DNA from: Acidovorax sp. sic0104 | GTDB taxonomy: Bacteria; Pseudomonadota; Gammaproteobacteria; Burkholderiales; Burkholderiaceae_C | Assembly (NCBI RefSeq): GCF_019219095.1 | Contig: NZ_JAHUWH010000018.1 | Span: 1-64,000 of the forward strand | Direction of reading: 5' to 3' | Length of the DNA: 64,000 nucleotides | Part shown: positions 15,253 to 25,774 of the stretch, piece after piece | Numbering within the stretch: position 1 is the first letter of the stretch | Layout of the letters: the number at the start of each line of letters is the position of its first letter | The notes under the pieces: model-generated | What the model was told of the DNA's origin: nothing | Database searches by the model: none | Seen by the model: the letters and a program-made list of their open reading frames with translations, nothing else | Position numbers and translations under genes: made by a program

Positions 15253-18024
15253 TCAAGGGGCAGAAACGCCCCGCTCCATCTCGCTCAAACCGGGGTCGGG
15301 CGGCGGCTCGCGCCGCGCCAGGGTCACCGTGAATTCCGCCCCGCCCCCTTCCGCACTGGCGGCAGAGATCGCACCGCCATGCGCTTGCACGACGGCCTTG
15401 CAGATCGCCAGCCCCAGGCCCACGCCCGGGGTGGCGGATTCCGCCTGGCCCCGGGTGAATTTTTCAAACAGGGTGTGCTCTTTGCCACGCACCGAGGCGG
15501 GCAGGCCCGGGCCATGGTCCCGCACCTTCAGCACCAGCATGTTGTCGGTGGTGGATGCTTTCACCACCACCGGTCCCGCGCCGTATTTGGCCGCATTCTC
15601 CAGAAGGTTGACCAGCACGCGCTCAATGAGCACGGGGTCGAACTCCACCAGCGGCAGGTCGGCGGGCACCTCGGTGCGCACAGGCATGTCGCCCAGTGCT
15701 GGTCGAGCGGCCCGGATGGCGGAGCCAACCACCTCCTCCACGGACTGCCAGTCCCGCCGCAGATGAACGCTCTGCCCCGACACATCGCTCTCCAGGCGCG
15801 CCATGTCCAGCAGGTTGCTGACCAGCGCATTGAGCTGGTGCGCCTGGCGCACGATGGCCTTGGCCACGGTGTTTGTCTCTTGCGGCGGCGCGACCTGCAA
15901 CGATTCGGCGAGCGTGATCAGGGCCGTGAGGGGGGTGCGCACATCGTGCGATACCGCGCCCAGCAGGGCATTGCGCAGGCGTTCAGACTCCATGTCCACC
16001 ACGGCCTGCTGCGCAATGTCCACGTAGTGCACACGCTCCAGGGCAATGGCGATCTGCCGGGCGAGGGTGTCGAGCTGCTGCGCCTGTTCCGGGATCAGCA
16101 GCCAGCGGGGCTGTGCAGGCTCCAGCGCCAGCACACCACGCACGCGCATGGGGGCCTTCAGGGGCTCATAGCGCCAGGCCTGCGCGGCCAGGGTGTTGGT
16201 GGCCAGGCCCGCGCTCTGCCCCTGGCGCAGCGTCCAGTCCGCCACGCTTTTGTCGAAGCCCGGCGGCACATCGTCGGGGTACTGAAGACGGTCCGACGCG
16301 TCCAGCGCCACCACCACGGCGCGGCCCCCAAAGTGCCCCTGCACGGCCGCCGCGCCGATCTCGATGACCTGGCTGGTCTCCAGCGCCGCTGACAGCTCGC
16401 GCGTCAGCTCAAACAGGGACTGGGCCCGCCGCTCCCGGCTGATCGACACCCCGGCGGCAAACCGCAACCCGGCCGTGAGCTGCCCCACCAGCAGCCCCAC
16501 GCCCAGCATCACCGCAAAAGTGACGACGTACTGCACATCGCTCACCGCGAACGACAGGCGCGGCGAGACGAAGAAGAAGTCGAACGCCAGCACATTCAGC
16601 AAGGCCGCCATCGCTGCGGGCACGCGCCCAAAACGCATGGCCACCGCGACAACCCCCACCAGGTAGAGCATCACGATGTTGGTGAGCTCCAGCACACCAT
16701 GCAGCGGTGTCGCCAGCACCGTGACGGCAACGCTGGCGCCCAGTGCCCACAAAAACCCCTGCCAGCGATAGCGCCCTGCGCCGGGCTCGCCCACATCCCC
16801 GTCATCGTCCAGGCTCATGTTGCGGTCCCACAGCGCCCGAGGCAGGCGCCGCGAGCTACCCGCATGCGCTGCCTCGACGATGTCGAGCGAAGGCGCCCGT
16901 TCGGCCAACTCGCGCGCAACACCCTTGGAAGCGAGAAGTTTGCGCCAGCCCGCCCGCGCGGCGGGGCGCCCCAGCACCAGGGTGGCGCAGTTCAGATGCA
17001 GCGCCTGGGCCGCCAGGGCCGGCGCCACGCGGTCGCCCGTGAGCACGGCCGTTTCGGCACCCAGCTCCTGCGCCAGTTGCAGCACGGCCAGAATTCTGTC
17101 GCGCTGGGCTGCGCCCAGGCGCTGCAGCCTTGGCGTCTCCACATAGGCGGCATGCCACTTCACATTGAGCTGCCCCGCCAGGCGGGCAGCTGTGCGCACC
17201 GTCTGTGCCGCGTCTTCGTGGGGCCCGACACAGGCCAGGATGCTGCCCGAGGTGTTCCAGGCACTGGCCACGCGGCTGCCGGAAGCACCCGACTGCTCCA
17301 CCCGCCAGCCCAGCACATCGTCTTCCACGTGCTCCGCCGTGCGCCGCAGCGCAATCTCCCGCAGGGCGATCAGGTTCCCCTTGCGGAAAAAGCTCTGCGC
17401 CGCACGCTCGGCCTGCTGGCGCACGTAGACCTTGCCAGCGTCCAGGCGGGCGATCAGCTCGTCGGGCGTGGCATCGACCAGCACCACTTCGTCGGCGTTG
17501 TCCAGAACGGTGTCGGGCACCGTTTCGTGCACGCGCACGCCGGTGATGGCCCCCACCGTGCCGTTCAGGCTCTCCAGATGCTGAACATTGAGTGCGGTCC
17601 ACACGTCGATGCCAGCGGCCAGCAGCTCCTGCACATCCTGCCAGCGCTTGGCGTGGCGGGAACCCTGCACGTTGGAGTGCGCAAGTTCATCCACCAGCAA
17701 GATGGCAGGCTTTCGGGCCAGGGCCGCATCCAGATCGAACTCGGAGAGCGTCCGGCCCCGGTACTCCACCTGCTTCAGGGGCAGCGACTCCAATCCCTCC
17801 AGCAGCGCAGCCGTTTCGGCCCGGCCATGGGTTTCCACCACGCCGATGAGGATGTCGCGCCCGGCGCGCCGCTCGCGCTGCGCGGCGCTGAGCATGGCCC
17901 AGGTCTTGCCGACCCCGGCATTGGCACCAAAGTAGATGCGCAGCTTGCCCCGCTGGGTCTGCTCTTCCTGGGCGCGCAGTTGCGCAATCAAGGCATCGGG
18001 GTCGGGGCGCTGGATGTCAGTCAT
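15253..18024 (-). CDS. kdpD: Sensor histidine kinase for K+/osmotic stress
   Basis: The product is 923 aa and inner-membrane. The order is an N-terminal KdpD domain with Walker A GANAGVGKT (33-41), a USP domain about 250-375, four closely spaced membrane segments about 420-525, a GAF-like region, then the kinase core with LLGAVSHDVRTPLTAL (phospho-acceptor His near 692), LENAAKYG and GLGLAICKAVVQAHGG. It senses intracellular K+ and ionic state and controls KdpE. The gene follows kdpC by 36 bp and precedes kdpE by 7 bp. Length and domains are complete. Confidence 0.95.
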   Translation of the reverse strand: MTDIQRPDPDALIAQLRAQEEQTQRGKLRIYFGANAGVGKTWAMLSAAQRERRAGRDILIGVVETHGRAETAALLEGLESLPLKQVEYRGRTLSEFDLDAALARKPAILLVDELAHSNVQGSRHAKRWQDVQELLAAGIDVWTALNVQHLESLNGTVGAITGVRVHETVPDTVLDNADEVVLVDATPDELIARLDAGKVYVRQQAERAAQSFFRKGNLIALREIALRRTAEHVEDDVLGWRVEQSGASGSRVASAWNTSGSILACVGPHEDAAQTVRTAARLAGQLNVKWHAAYVETPRLQRLGAAQRDRILAVLQLAQELGAETAVLTGDRVAPALAAQALHLNCATLVLGRPAARAGWRKLLASKGVARELAERAPSLDIVEAAHAGSSRRLPRALWDRNMSLDDDGDVGEPGAGRYRWQGFLWALGASVAVTVLATPLHGVLELTNIVMLYLVGVVAVAMRFGRVPAAMAALLNVLAFDFFFVSPRLSFAVSDVQYVVTFAVMLGVGLLVGQLTAGLRFAAGVSISRERRAQSLFELTRELSAALETSQVIEIGAAAVQGHFGGRAVVVALDASDRLQYPDDVPPGFDKSVADWTLRQGQSAGLATNTLAAQAWRYEPLKAPMRVRGVLALEPAQPRWLLIPEQAQQLDTLARQIAIALERVHYVDIAQQAVVDMESERLRNALLGAVSHDVRTPLTALITLAESLQVAPPQETNTVAKAIVRQAHQLNALVSNLLDMARLESDVSGQSVHLRRDWQSVEEVVGSAIRAARPALGDMPVRTEVPADLPLVEFDPVLIERVLVNLLENAAKYGAGPVVVKASTTDNMLVLKVRDHGPGLPASVRGKEHTLFEKFTRGQAESATPGVGLGLAICKAVVQAHGGAISAASAEGGGAEFTVTLARREPPPDPGLSEMERGVSAP

Positions 18025-18060
18025 GCATCAACAAGTATCGGTGCCAAAAGTCAGAGCATG

Positions 18061-18633
18061 TCAGCGCAAGCCGTCGAGCGCCAGGTTCAGCGCCAGCACG
18101 TTCACCCGGGGTTCGCCCAGCAGCCCCCACAAGGGTTGCTCCGCGTACTGGCCAATCACGGCATTCACGCTGGCCACCGGCAGGCTGCGGGCCCGCGCCA
18201 CGCGCCCTGCCTGGTACTGCGCCGCAGCCAGGCTGATGTGCGGGTCCAGGCCACTGGCCGAGGCCGTGACCAGATCCACCGGCACGGGGGCTGTGTTGCC
18301 GGGGTCGGCCGCGCGCAGGGCTTGTACGCGCGCTTTCACGGCATCGGCCAGCGCCGGATTGAGCGGCCCCTGGTTGGAACCGCTGGACGCTGCCGCGTTG
18401 TACGGCATGGGTGCCGTGGCCGATGGGCGGCCCCAGAAATGCCCGGGGTCTGAAAAGTTCTGGCCGATCAGCGACGAACCGACGGTCTGGCCATTGCGCT
18501 GTACCAGGCTGCCCGCTGCCTGCTGAGGGAACACCGCCTGGGCGGCGCCCGTCACCGCCAGCGGATAGAGCAGCCCGGTCAGCACGCTCAACAAGGCAAA
18601 CAGCACCAGCGCGGGGCGAAGAATGTTTTTCAT
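18061..18633 (-). CDS. kdpC: K+-transporting ATPase subunit C
   Basis: The product is 190 aa, a single-span inner-membrane protein that stabilises KdpA-KdpB coupling. A membrane segment sits at residues about 8-30, followed by a periplasmic domain with the family signatures [27 protein letters not shown] and [10 protein letters not shown]. It begins 10 bp after the kdpB stop and ends 36 bp before kdpD. Confidence 0.95.
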   Translation of the reverse strand: MKNILRPALVLFALLSVLTGLLYPLAVTGAAQAVFPQQAAGSLVQRNGQTVGSSLIGQNFSDPGHFWGRPSATAPMPYNAAASSGSNQGPLNPALADAVKARVQALRAADPGNTAPVPVDLVTASASGLDPHISLAAAQYQAGRVARARSLPVASVNAVIGQYAEQPLWGLLGEPRVNVLALNLALDGLR

Positions 18634-18643
18634 CAGAATCTCC

Positions 18644-20749
18644 TCAGATCAGCCCGACGGCCACAAGTATCCAGTCAATCAGCTTGATGCCCACAAACGG
18701 CACCAGCAGCCCGCCCAGCCCATAGATGGCCAGGTTGCGCCGCAGCAGCGCAGCCGCACCCACCGGGCGGTAGCGCACGCCGCGCAAGGCCAGGGGAATC
18801 AGGAACACGATCACCAGCGCATTGAAGATCACGGCCGACAGGATGGCGGACGACGGACTTGCCAGCCGCATGACGTTGAGCGCCGACAGCTGCGGGTAGG
18901 TGGACACGAAGATGGCCGGCACGATGGCGAAGTATTTCGCTACATCGTTCGCGATGGAGAAGGTGGTGAGCGAGCCGCGCGTCATCAAGAGCGCCTTGCC
19001 GGTCTCCACCACTTCCAGCAACTTGGTGGGGTTGGAGTCCAGGTCCACCATGTTGCCCGCCTCCTTGGCGGCCTGCGTGCCGCTGCCCATGGCCACAGCC
19101 ACGTCGGCCTGGGCCAGCGCAGGGGCGTCGTTGGTGCCGTCGCCGGTCATCGCCACCAGGCGGCCTTCGGCCTGGTACTTGCGGATCAGCTGCAGCTTGT
19201 CTTCGGGCGTGGCTTCGGCCAGGAAGTCGTCCACCCCCGCCTCGGCCGCGATGGCCGCTGCCGTGAGCTTGTTGTCGCCGGTGATCATCACGGTCTTGAT
19301 GCCCATGCGGCGCAGCTCGATGAAGCGCTCCTTGATGCCCGCCTTGACGATGTCCTTGAGCTCGACGATGCCCAGCACATGGCTGCCCTCGGCCACCGCC
19401 AGGGGCGTGCTGCCGCGCAGGGCCACCTGGTCGGCCGCGCTCATGACGTCCTGGGGCATCTTGCCGCCCAGGGCTTCCACATGCTTGGCCAGTGCCAGCA
19501 CGGCCCCCTTGCGCAGCATGGTGAGAGCAGACTCCGGCTGCCCCTCGCCTGCGGGCAGGTCCACGCCGCTCATGCGGGTCTGGGCTGTGAAGGGCACCAG
19601 CTTGACGCCCTGCGGGTTCTGGCCATCCACGCCAGCGCGGCGGGCCAGCTCCACAATGCTGCGGCCTTCCGGCGTTTCATCTGCCAGCGACGCCAGCAAG
19701 GCGGCGCGCGCAAGGCGCTCCTTGGACACACCCGGCGCAGGCAAAAATGCGCTGGCCTGGCGGTTGCCATGGGTGATGGTGCCGGTCTTGTCCAGCAACA
19801 GCACGTCCACGTCGCCTGCGGCCTCCACGGCCCGGCCCGAGGTGGCGATCACATTGGCCTGCATCATGCGGCTCATGCCAGCCACCCCCACGGCAGACAG
19901 CAGGCCGCCAATGGTGGTGGGGATCAGGCACACCAGCAGGGCCACCAGCGCGGTCAGCGAGACCACCGTGCCCGCGCCCGACGCCTGCACGCTGAAGATC
20001 GAAAACGGCAGCAGGGTCACGGTAACGACCAGGAACACGATGGTCAGCGCCACGAGCAAAATGGTCAGCGCGATCTCGTTGGGCGTCTTCTGGCGCTTGG
20101 CGGCTTCCACCATGCCGATCATCCGGTCGAGGAACGACTCGCCCGGGTTCACCGCCACGCGCACCACCAGCCAGTCGGACAACACCCGGGTGCCGCCGGT
20201 CACGGCAGAAAAATCGCCACCGGACTCACGCACCACGGAGGCCGATTCGCCGGTGATGGCGCTCTCGTCCACCGAGGCCACGCCCTCGATCACCTCGCCG
20301 TCCAGCGGGATCACATCGCCAGCCTCCACCAGCACCACATCGCCCCGGCGCAGGTTGGTGGCCAGCTCGGGCAAGAACGCAGAACCGTGCACGGGCTCCT
20401 TGAGCTTCTTGGCCCAGGTTTCCTTGCGCAACCCGCGCAGCGATGCGGCTTGCGCCTTGCTGCGCCCTTCTGCCAGCGCTTCGGCAAAATTGGCAAACAG
20501 CACGGTGAACCACAGCCAGACCGTGATGGCCAACACAAACGCTGGACGCATGCTCGCATCCTCAGGCGCATTGAGTGCATGCAGCCACAGCAGCGTGGTG
20601 AAGATGCTGCCGATATACACGATGAACATCACCGGGTTGCGCCACTGCACCAACGGACTGAGCTTGGCCAGCGCGCCCCAGAGCGCGGTCTTGATCAACG
20701 CTGCATCCAGCAGCGAAACGGAAGAAGTTTTTTTCTTGGTCATTGCCAT
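18644..20749 (-). CDS. kdpB: K+-transporting P-type ATPase catalytic subunit
   Basis: The product is 701 aa. It hydrolyses ATP to drive K+ uptake through KdpA. Asp320 in DKTGTIT is the phosphorylated residue, TGES (166-169) is the dephosphorylation loop, and [24 protein letters not shown] is split across the P domain hinge. Seven or so membrane segments are present, with the expected Ile-Pro-Thr-Thr-Ile-Gly in the fourth region. It lies 3 bp downstream of kdpA. All catalytic elements are intact. Confidence 0.97.
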   Translation of the reverse strand: MAMTKKKTSSVSLLDAALIKTALWGALAKLSPLVQWRNPVMFIVYIGSIFTTLLWLHALNAPEDASMRPAFVLAITVWLWFTVLFANFAEALAEGRSKAQAASLRGLRKETWAKKLKEPVHGSAFLPELATNLRRGDVVLVEAGDVIPLDGEVIEGVASVDESAITGESASVVRESGGDFSAVTGGTRVLSDWLVVRVAVNPGESFLDRMIGMVEAAKRQKTPNEIALTILLVALTIVFLVVTVTLLPFSIFSVQASGAGTVVSLTALVALLVCLIPTTIGGLLSAVGVAGMSRMMQANVIATSGRAVEAAGDVDVLLLDKTGTITHGNRQASAFLPAPGVSKERLARAALLASLADETPEGRSIVELARRAGVDGQNPQGVKLVPFTAQTRMSGVDLPAGEGQPESALTMLRKGAVLALAKHVEALGGKMPQDVMSAADQVALRGSTPLAVAEGSHVLGIVELKDIVKAGIKERFIELRRMGIKTVMITGDNKLTAAAIAAEAGVDDFLAEATPEDKLQLIRKYQAEGRLVAMTGDGTNDAPALAQADVAVAMGSGTQAAKEAGNMVDLDSNPTKLLEVVETGKALLMTRGSLTTFSIANDVAKYFAIVPAIFVSTYPQLSALNVMRLASPSSAILSAVIFNALVIVFLIPLALRGVRYRPVGAAALLRRNLAIYGLGGLLVPFVGIKLIDWILVAVGLI

Positions 20750-20752
20750 ACC

Positions 20753-22558
20753 TCACTGAACCCGGAGCATCAGGTGCTCCACCATCGGACCCAGGGCCAG
20801 GGAGGGCACGTAATTGAGAAGACCCACCAGAAGCACGGTGCCGATCAGCAGCGTGACAAACAAGGGACCGTGTGTGGGCATGGTGCCCGCCGTGACTGGC
20901 AAGCGCTTCTTGGCCGCCAGCGAACCCGCAATGGCCAGCACCGGCACGATCACGCCGAAACGGCCCAGCCACATCGCGAGCCCCAACAACACGTTGTAGA
21001 ACGGCGTGTTGGCCGACAGGCCCGCAAAGGCGCTGCCGTTGTTGTTGGCGGCAGACGTCAGCGCATACAGAATTTCAGAGAACCCGTGCGCACCCGGGTT
21101 GGCGATGCCCGCCCTGCCCGCGTCCGTGGCCACGGCAATCGCCGTGCCCACCAGCACCAGAATGGGCGTGACCAGGATGGCCGCCGAGGTGAGCTTCATC
21201 TCACGCACCTCGATCTTCTTGCCCAGGTACTCCGGCGTGCGGCCAATCATGAGGCCCGCCATGAAGACGGCGAGGATGGCAAACACCAGCATGCCGTAGA
21301 GGCCCGTGCCAACGCCACCAAACACCACTTCGCCCAGTTGCATCAGCACCAGCGGCACCATGCCGCCCAGGGGCGTGAAGGAGTCGTGCATGGAGTTCAC
21401 GGCACCACACGAGGCGGCAGTGGTCACGGCAGCGAACAGTGCCGACGCATTGATGCCGAACCGTACCTCCTTGCCTTCCATGTTGCCGCCCGCTTGCAGG
21501 GCACTGGCGGTTTGCTCCACGCCCAGTCCCACCCATTGCGGATTGCCGACTTTCTCGGCGGAAACCACAGCGATCACGGCCACCACGAACATCACCGTCA
21601 TGGCCGCCAGGATCGCAAACCCCTGGCGCTGGTCGCCCACAACGCGGCCAAACGCAAAACACAGCGCGGCGGGAATCAGGAAAATCGCCAGCATCTGCAC
21701 GAAGTTGGTCAGGGCCGTCGGGTTCTCATAGGGATGGGCGGAGTTGGCATTGAAAAAGCCACCGCCGTTGGTGCCCAGCATCTTGATGGCTTCCTGCGAT
21801 GCCACCGGGCCCATGGCCAGGGTCTGGGTGTTGCTTGTCTTGGCTTCCATCACCGGCGCGCCATCGCTGCCCACCACCGGCTGGCCCGATGCGTCGAGCT
21901 TGGGCACTTCGTAGGCTGTAGGCTCCAGCGTCGCCACGTCCTTGTAGGCGTCAAAGTTCTGGATCACGCCCTGCCCGACCAGCACGATGGAAATCACAAA
22001 CGCGATGGGCATGAGCACCCAGGCCGTGATGCGCGTGACATCGGCCCAGAAGTTGCCCACAAAACCCTGGCCATCGGTGCTGCGTGCTGCAAAGCCGCGC
22101 GCCAGCGCAAACGCCACGGCGATGCCGGTGGCCGCCGAGAAGAAGTTCTGCACCGACAGGCCCAGCATCTGCGTGAGGTAGCTCATGGTGGACTCGCCCC
22201 CATAGCCCTGCCAGTTGGTGTTGGAGACAAAGCTGATGGCGGTGTTGAACGAAGAATCGCCCGACACCCCGGCCATGCCCTGCGGATTGAGCGGCAGCAG
22301 GTGCTGCAAACGCTGCAGGCCATACACCGCAAAAGCGCCGATGGCATTGAAAGCCAGCAGCGCCAGCGCGTAGCTGCGCCAGTGCATCATCTGATCCGGC
22401 GCAACCCCGGCAAGTTGGTACAAAGGTTTTTCGATGGCATGCATCCACCTTGGCAGGCGGCCATCACAGACTGCAGCCAGCCATTTGCCAAGCGGCCACG
22501 CCAGCACGCCCAGCACGATCAGGAAGAGCCCCAGCAGGCTCCAGGCAGAGGTATCCAT
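20753..22558 (-). CDS. kdpA: K+-transporting ATPase subunit A
   Basis: The product is 601 aa, a channel-like inner-membrane subunit with four selectivity-filter repeats derived from K+ channels. Visible filter-type segments include [46 protein letters not shown] and [15 protein letters not shown]+ is selected here and handed to KdpB. It is 1 bp past the kdpF stop and 3 bp before kdpB, a tight operon. Confidence 0.97.
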   Translation of the reverse strand: MDTSAWSLLGLFLIVLGVLAWPLGKWLAAVCDGRLPRWMHAIEKPLYQLAGVAPDQMMHWRSYALALLAFNAIGAFAVYGLQRLQHLLPLNPQGMAGVSGDSSFNTAISFVSNTNWQGYGGESTMSYLTQMLGLSVQNFFSAATGIAVAFALARGFAARSTDGQGFVGNFWADVTRITAWVLMPIAFVISIVLVGQGVIQNFDAYKDVATLEPTAYEVPKLDASGQPVVGSDGAPVMEAKTSNTQTLAMGPVASQEAIKMLGTNGGGFFNANSAHPYENPTALTNFVQMLAIFLIPAALCFAFGRVVGDQRQGFAILAAMTVMFVVAVIAVVSAEKVGNPQWVGLGVEQTASALQAGGNMEGKEVRFGINASALFAAVTTAASCGAVNSMHDSFTPLGGMVPLVLMQLGEVVFGGVGTGLYGMLVFAILAVFMAGLMIGRTPEYLGKKIEVREMKLTSAAILVTPILVLVGTAIAVATDAGRAGIANPGAHGFSEILYALTSAANNNGSAFAGLSANTPFYNVLLGLAMWLGRFGVIVPVLAIAGSLAAKKRLPVTAGTMPTHGPLFVTLLIGTVLLVGLLNYVPSLALGPMVEHLMLRVQ

Positions 22559-22559
22559 C

Positions 22560-22658
22560 TCAGAACTCCTCCGCGCAGATCAGCGCAAACACCAGGTAGG
22601 CCAGCAGCACCAGGGCCACGATGGCGCCAAAGCCGTAGAGCATTTCCATGCCGATCAT
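22560..22658 (-). CDS. kdpF: Small K+-ATPase stabilising subunit
   Basis: The product is 32 aa, essentially one membrane helix ([20 protein letters not shown]) followed by CAEEF. It is the expected size and position for KdpF, which stabilises the KdpABC complex in the membrane. Its ATG overlaps the stop of another tiny membrane ORF (ATGA), and it ends 1 bp before kdpA. Three Met codons near the start (1, 4 and 6) leave a small start ambiguity. Confidence 0.85.
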   Translation of the reverse strand: MIGMEMLYGFGAIVALVLLAYLVFALICAEEF

Positions 22659-22759
22659 GAACGCTCCCCCTTGGCCGGACCGAACTTGCCCAGCAAAACC
22701 ACGGCTTCGGCCATGACCACCCACAACGCCGCCAGTGCGGCAATCCATAACACGTCCAT
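22655..22759 (-). CDS. 34-aa membrane peptide at the head of the kdp operon
   Basis: The frame starts MDVLWIAALAALWVVMAEAV and ends [11 protein letters not shown]: one hydrophobic helix with a basic tail. GCAGGAG lies seven bases before the ATG, and its stop overlaps the kdpF ATG as ATGA, so it is well placed to be translated and coupled to kdpF. E. coli kdp has no such gene. It may be a second stabilising peptide or a regulator of the pump. It is too small for routine gene calling. Confidence 0.7.
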   Translation of the reverse strand: MDVLWIAALAALWVVMAEAVVLLGKFGPAKGERS

Positions 22760-22805
22760 CGACAACTCCTGCATCAAAACGTATGTTTGATTCTCAGAAG
22801 GTGGC

Positions 22806-22857
22806 CGTAAAAAGTGTGCACAGGTTGTGGAGGGCGCCGTAAAAATGGCGTAAAAAT
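22806..22857 (-). promoter_or_regulatory. Putative KdpE box of the kdp operon
   Basis: The forward strand has CGTAAAAAT at 22838-22846 and 22849-22857 (11-bp period) plus a single CGTAAAAA at 22806-22813. On the transcribed strand these are TTTTTACG direct repeats, the tandem half-site layout used by OmpR-class regulators and resembling the T-rich kdp operator of E. coli. The pair lies 79-98 bp upstream of the first ATG of the operon. Confidence 0.65.
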
Positions 22858-22887
22858 GCCTGCCCGGTCAGCAGATCGCACACGGGC

Positions 22888-23862
22888 CTACAACCAGCCT
22901 GCCTTGCGAAAGCGGTAGTACAGATAGCCACAGGTGCTGGCGATGAGCGCGAGCGCAGCCGCGTAGCCATAGCGCCATTTCAGCTCGGGCATGCTGTCAA
23001 AGTTCATGCCCCAGATGCCCGCAAACGCCGTGCACACGGCAAACAGGCTGGCCCACGCCGCCAGGCGCTTGACGACCTCCCCATCCTCGATCGTGACCAT
23101 GGAGAGGTTGACGTGGATGGCGGTGCCGATCGTGTCGCGGATGGAATCTATCGAGGTGTTGATCCGGCTCAGGTGGTCCACCACGTCACGAAAGTACTCC
23201 TGCGAGCCCATGCAGATCTGCGGAACACGCCCGCCATGCAGCTTGGCCGCCCCTTCCAGCAACGGGGCGACTGCATGCTTGAGCACCGTGAGGCGCTGTT
23301 TGAGTTCGTACAACCGCCGGATGCTGGCTCGGGCAGCGCCCTGCGTAAAGATCTGCTGTTCGATGGTTTCCAGCTCCACCTCCAGCGCATCGATGACCGG
23401 GAAATAGCGGTCCACCACCGCATCCATGAGTGCGTACAGCACGAAGCCCGGCCCATTGCGCAACAGCTCGGGTTCCTGCTCGCAGCGCGCACGCACATCC
23501 ACAAAGCCACGTTGACTGCGGTTGCGCACCGACACCACATAGTTCTTGCCAACAAAAACATTGAGCTCACCAGGCCGTGACACCGGATCGGCAGCACCGC
23601 TGGATTCAAGCAAGTGCAGCACCACGAAGAGAGAGGACGCGTACTCCTCGACCTTGGGCCGCTGATGGCCATGCCGGGCATCTTCTACCGCCAGTGGGTG
23701 CAGGCCGAACTCGGCCTGCAGTTCATCCAGCTCCTGTGGAGTCGCATCCTGCAGTGCCACCCACACGAAACACCCTGGCAGCGAAACGTGCTCGCTGATC
23801 TCGCTGACGGCGATGTCGGCCAGCTTGGTGCCGTCCTCGTACACAACACAATTGATCAACAC
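22888..23862 (-). CDS. CorA-family divalent cation transporter
   Basis: The product is 324 aa. A large cytoplasmic N-terminal domain is followed by two C-terminal membrane helices, the first ending in the CorA signature GMN (285-287, in AGIWGMNFDSMPELKW). The family forms pentameric Mg2+ (Co2+, Ni2+) channels. The GTG at 23862 is chosen because AAGGGG precedes it and it yields MLINCVVYEDGTKLADI, the usual start; upstream in-frame codons add an atypical leader. It is next to, and upstream of, the kdp operon on the same strand, with the kdp control region between them. Confidence 0.88.
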   Translation of the reverse strand: MLINCVVYEDGTKLADIAVSEISEHVSLPGCFVWVALQDATPQELDELQAEFGLHPLAVEDARHGHQRPKVEEYASSLFVVLHLLESSGAADPVSRPGELNVFVGKNYVVSVRNRSQRGFVDVRARCEQEPELLRNGPGFVLYALMDAVVDRYFPVIDALEVELETIEQQIFTQGAARASIRRLYELKQRLTVLKHAVAPLLEGAAKLHGGRVPQICMGSQEYFRDVVDHLSRINTSIDSIRDTIGTAIHVNLSMVTIEDGEVVKRLAAWASLFAVCTAFAGIWGMNFDSMPELKWRYGYAAALALIASTCGYLYYRFRKAGWL

Positions 23863-24035
23863 CGCAGCACCCCTTGCAACACTGAAATGGAAGATACAGG
23901 CAATCTTGCCATTGCCACAGTGCCCCAGATCCACGGGCTTGCGCAACATTTACGGCGTGGGCTGCAATTTTTGCGAACTTTATACGCGGGCTTTTCTACG
24001 CTTGCGCTCTTGTCTTTTTCTCAACAATTGTTGCC

Positions 24036-24767
24036 ATGAATCCCGCCTCTCACAAAGTACTTGCCGTCGCCGTGCTGGCCACGCTTCCCATGCTGGCCAG
24101 CGCCCAGCTCACAGGCAACGTCAGCCTGACCACCAACTACAAGTTCCGCGGCCAGGACCAGGACGCCTCCAAGTCCAAGGCCGTCAAGCCTGCGCTGCAG
24201 GGCGGCTTTGACTACACGTTCGGCGAGACCGGCTGGTACGTGGGCAACTGGAACTCCAGCGTGGACTGGCTGGCCAACAACTCGCTCGAATCCGACCTGT
24301 ACGGCGGCTACAAGTTCAAGGCCGCCGGCGCCGACTTCGATGTGGGCGCACTGACCTACATCTACCCCGGCAACAGCAACGGCAACACCACCGAGCTGTA
24401 TGGCGCGGCCACCATGGGACCCTTCACCGCCAAGTACTCGCACACCATCTCCAAGGACTACTTCGGTTTCGCAGGCGCCAAGGCGGGCTCGGGCCTGAAG
24501 GGCACCAACACCGGCTACCTGAACCTGGCGTTCGCGCAGGAAGTGGCCCCCAGCATCACGCTGAAGGCATCGGTGGGCTTCACCCGCTTTGCCAGCGACA
24601 TCAAGGACACGGGCGTGCCCAACTACATGGACTACAGCGTGGGCGGCGCGTATGACTTCGGCAGCGGCCTGTCGCTCGGCGCTGCCGTGGTGGGCGCCAA
24701 CAAGAAGGCCTTCTTTGGCCACGTGAACAAGTCGCGCGTGATCGTCACGCTCACCAAGACCCTGTGA
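24036..24767 (+). CDS. TIGR02001-type outer-membrane beta-barrel protein
   Basis: The product is 243 aa. Residues 1-24 are a signal peptide ending in ASA. The mature protein opens LTGNVSLTTNYKFRGQDQD, the hallmark of the TIGR02001 family, whose function is unknown. Alternating beta strands (WYVGNWNSSVDW, YGGYKF, ALTYIYPG) and the C-terminal VIVTLTKTL fit an outer-membrane barrel. It diverges from the CorA gene. The substrate or role cannot be assigned. Confidence 0.82.
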   Translation: MNPASHKVLAVAVLATLPMLASAQLTGNVSLTTNYKFRGQDQDASKSKAVKPALQGGFDYTFGETGWYVGNWNSSVDWLANNSLESDLYGGYKFKAAGADFDVGALTYIYPGNSNGNTTELYGAATMGPFTAKYSHTISKDYFGFAGAKAGSGLKGTNTGYLNLAFAQEVAPSITLKASVGFTRFASDIKDTGVPNYMDYSVGGAYDFGSGLSLGAAVVGANKKAFFGHVNKSRVIVTLTKTL

Positions 24768-24795
24768 GCCCGTCCTCCAAGGACGAGCAACGGGC
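24768..24795. terminator. Hairpin between convergent genes
   Basis: CGTCC (24771-24775) pairs with GGACG (24781-24785), with a possible outer GCCCG/CGGGC pairing. It fills the 30-bp gap between the outer-membrane protein stop and the WYL regulator stop and may serve both strands. No clear U-run is present. Confidence 0.45.
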
Positions 24796-24797
24796 CT

Positions 24798-25751
24798 TCA
24801 GAGCGCGCACCGCGTCGCCCGCGCGCCCGCTACCCGCAGCCGCTCTTTCAGCGCGGCGGGTGCCAGCACCTCGAATTCCACATTGAGCGCCATCAGCCAG
24901 TACACCAGCGAATCGCTGGCCGCGCATTCCAGCTGGCTGCGCTGGCCACCGTCGACGCTGGACACCACGCCCGCGAACTGGGGGATACGGCGCGACATCA
25001 CCGCATAGGGCGCGTGCAGCACAACGCGCGCCTGCTCAGCGTGAGACGGTGCAGAGATCGAGCGGGATACATAGCCCTTCAGGTCGCCACCGTCGGGCGA
25101 TGCCCGCGGCGCGAAATGCGCGCCCACCTGCGGGCTGCCCACGATGCGGTCGATGCGGAAGGTGCGCCAGTCGCCCCGCACGCAGTCCCAGGCCACCAGG
25201 TACCAGCGCTCGCCGGTATGTACCACGCCTTGCGGCTCCACGCTGCGCTGCGCGCTGCGGCCCTGCGCGTCTTCATAGCTGAACTCGGCGCGCAACTGGT
25301 CGCGGCATGCTGTGGCGAGCGTGGCCAGCACCGAGGCCTCGACCACGGGGCCGATGCGGTCGAGCGGCAGGATGGCCGAGCGCAGCGCGTCCACCCGCTT
25401 GCGCAGGCGCGCGGGCATCGCCTGCTCCAGCTTGACCAGGGCGCGCAGCGCGGGCTCTTCGATGCCGCCCACCGCACCGGCCGTGGCGGTGCGCAGCGCA
25501 ATCGACACAGCCAGGGCCTCGTCGTCGTCCAGCAGCAGGGGCGGCAGCGCCTGCCCGGCCCGGAACGCGTAGCCGCCCGCCACGCCGCTGCTGGCATGCA
25601 CCGGGTAGCCCAGTTGGCGCAAGCGGTCCACGTCGCGCCGCACGGTGCGCGGGTGCACCTCCAGCCGCTCGGCCAGCTCGGGGCCCATCCAGTGGGTGCG
25701 GGTCTGCAGCAGGGAAAGCAGCCGCAAAAGACGCGTCGATGAACTCAACAT
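24798..25751 (-). CDS. YafY-type HTH/WYL-domain transcriptional regulator
   Basis: The product is 317 aa. The N-terminal winged helix (residues about 5-55, LAERLEVHPRTVRRDVDRL) binds DNA. The WYL domain follows with ERWYLVAWDCVRGDWRTFRIDRI, a ligand-sensing module. A C-terminal WCX-like region completes it. The ATG at 25751 is preferred over an upstream start because MLSSSTRLLRLLSLLQ is the family opening. It is divergent from a GST gene with 97 bp between the starts, so the GST is its likely target. Confidence 0.85.
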   Translation of the reverse strand: MLSSSTRLLRLLSLLQTRTHWMGPELAERLEVHPRTVRRDVDRLRQLGYPVHASSGVAGGYAFRAGQALPPLLLDDDEALAVSIALRTATAGAVGGIEEPALRALVKLEQAMPARLRKRVDALRSAILPLDRIGPVVEASVLATLATACRDQLRAEFSYEDAQGRSAQRSVEPQGVVHTGERWYLVAWDCVRGDWRTFRIDRIVGSPQVGAHFAPRASPDGGDLKGYVSRSISAPSHAEQARVVLHAPYAVMSRRIPQFAGVVSSVDGGQRSQLECAASDSLVYWLMALNVEFEVLAPAALKERLRVAGARATRCAL

Positions 25752-25774
25752 GGCGCCACTGTACTTTTTATTGA

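Noticed and set aside
18623-22660. A 1345-codon open frame on the + strand opposite kdpABC
   Set aside because: It is a by-product of GC-rich codon use in the kdp genes; the translation is His/Gln/Arg-rich with no recognisable domain, while the reverse strand encodes complete KdpA, KdpB and KdpC.
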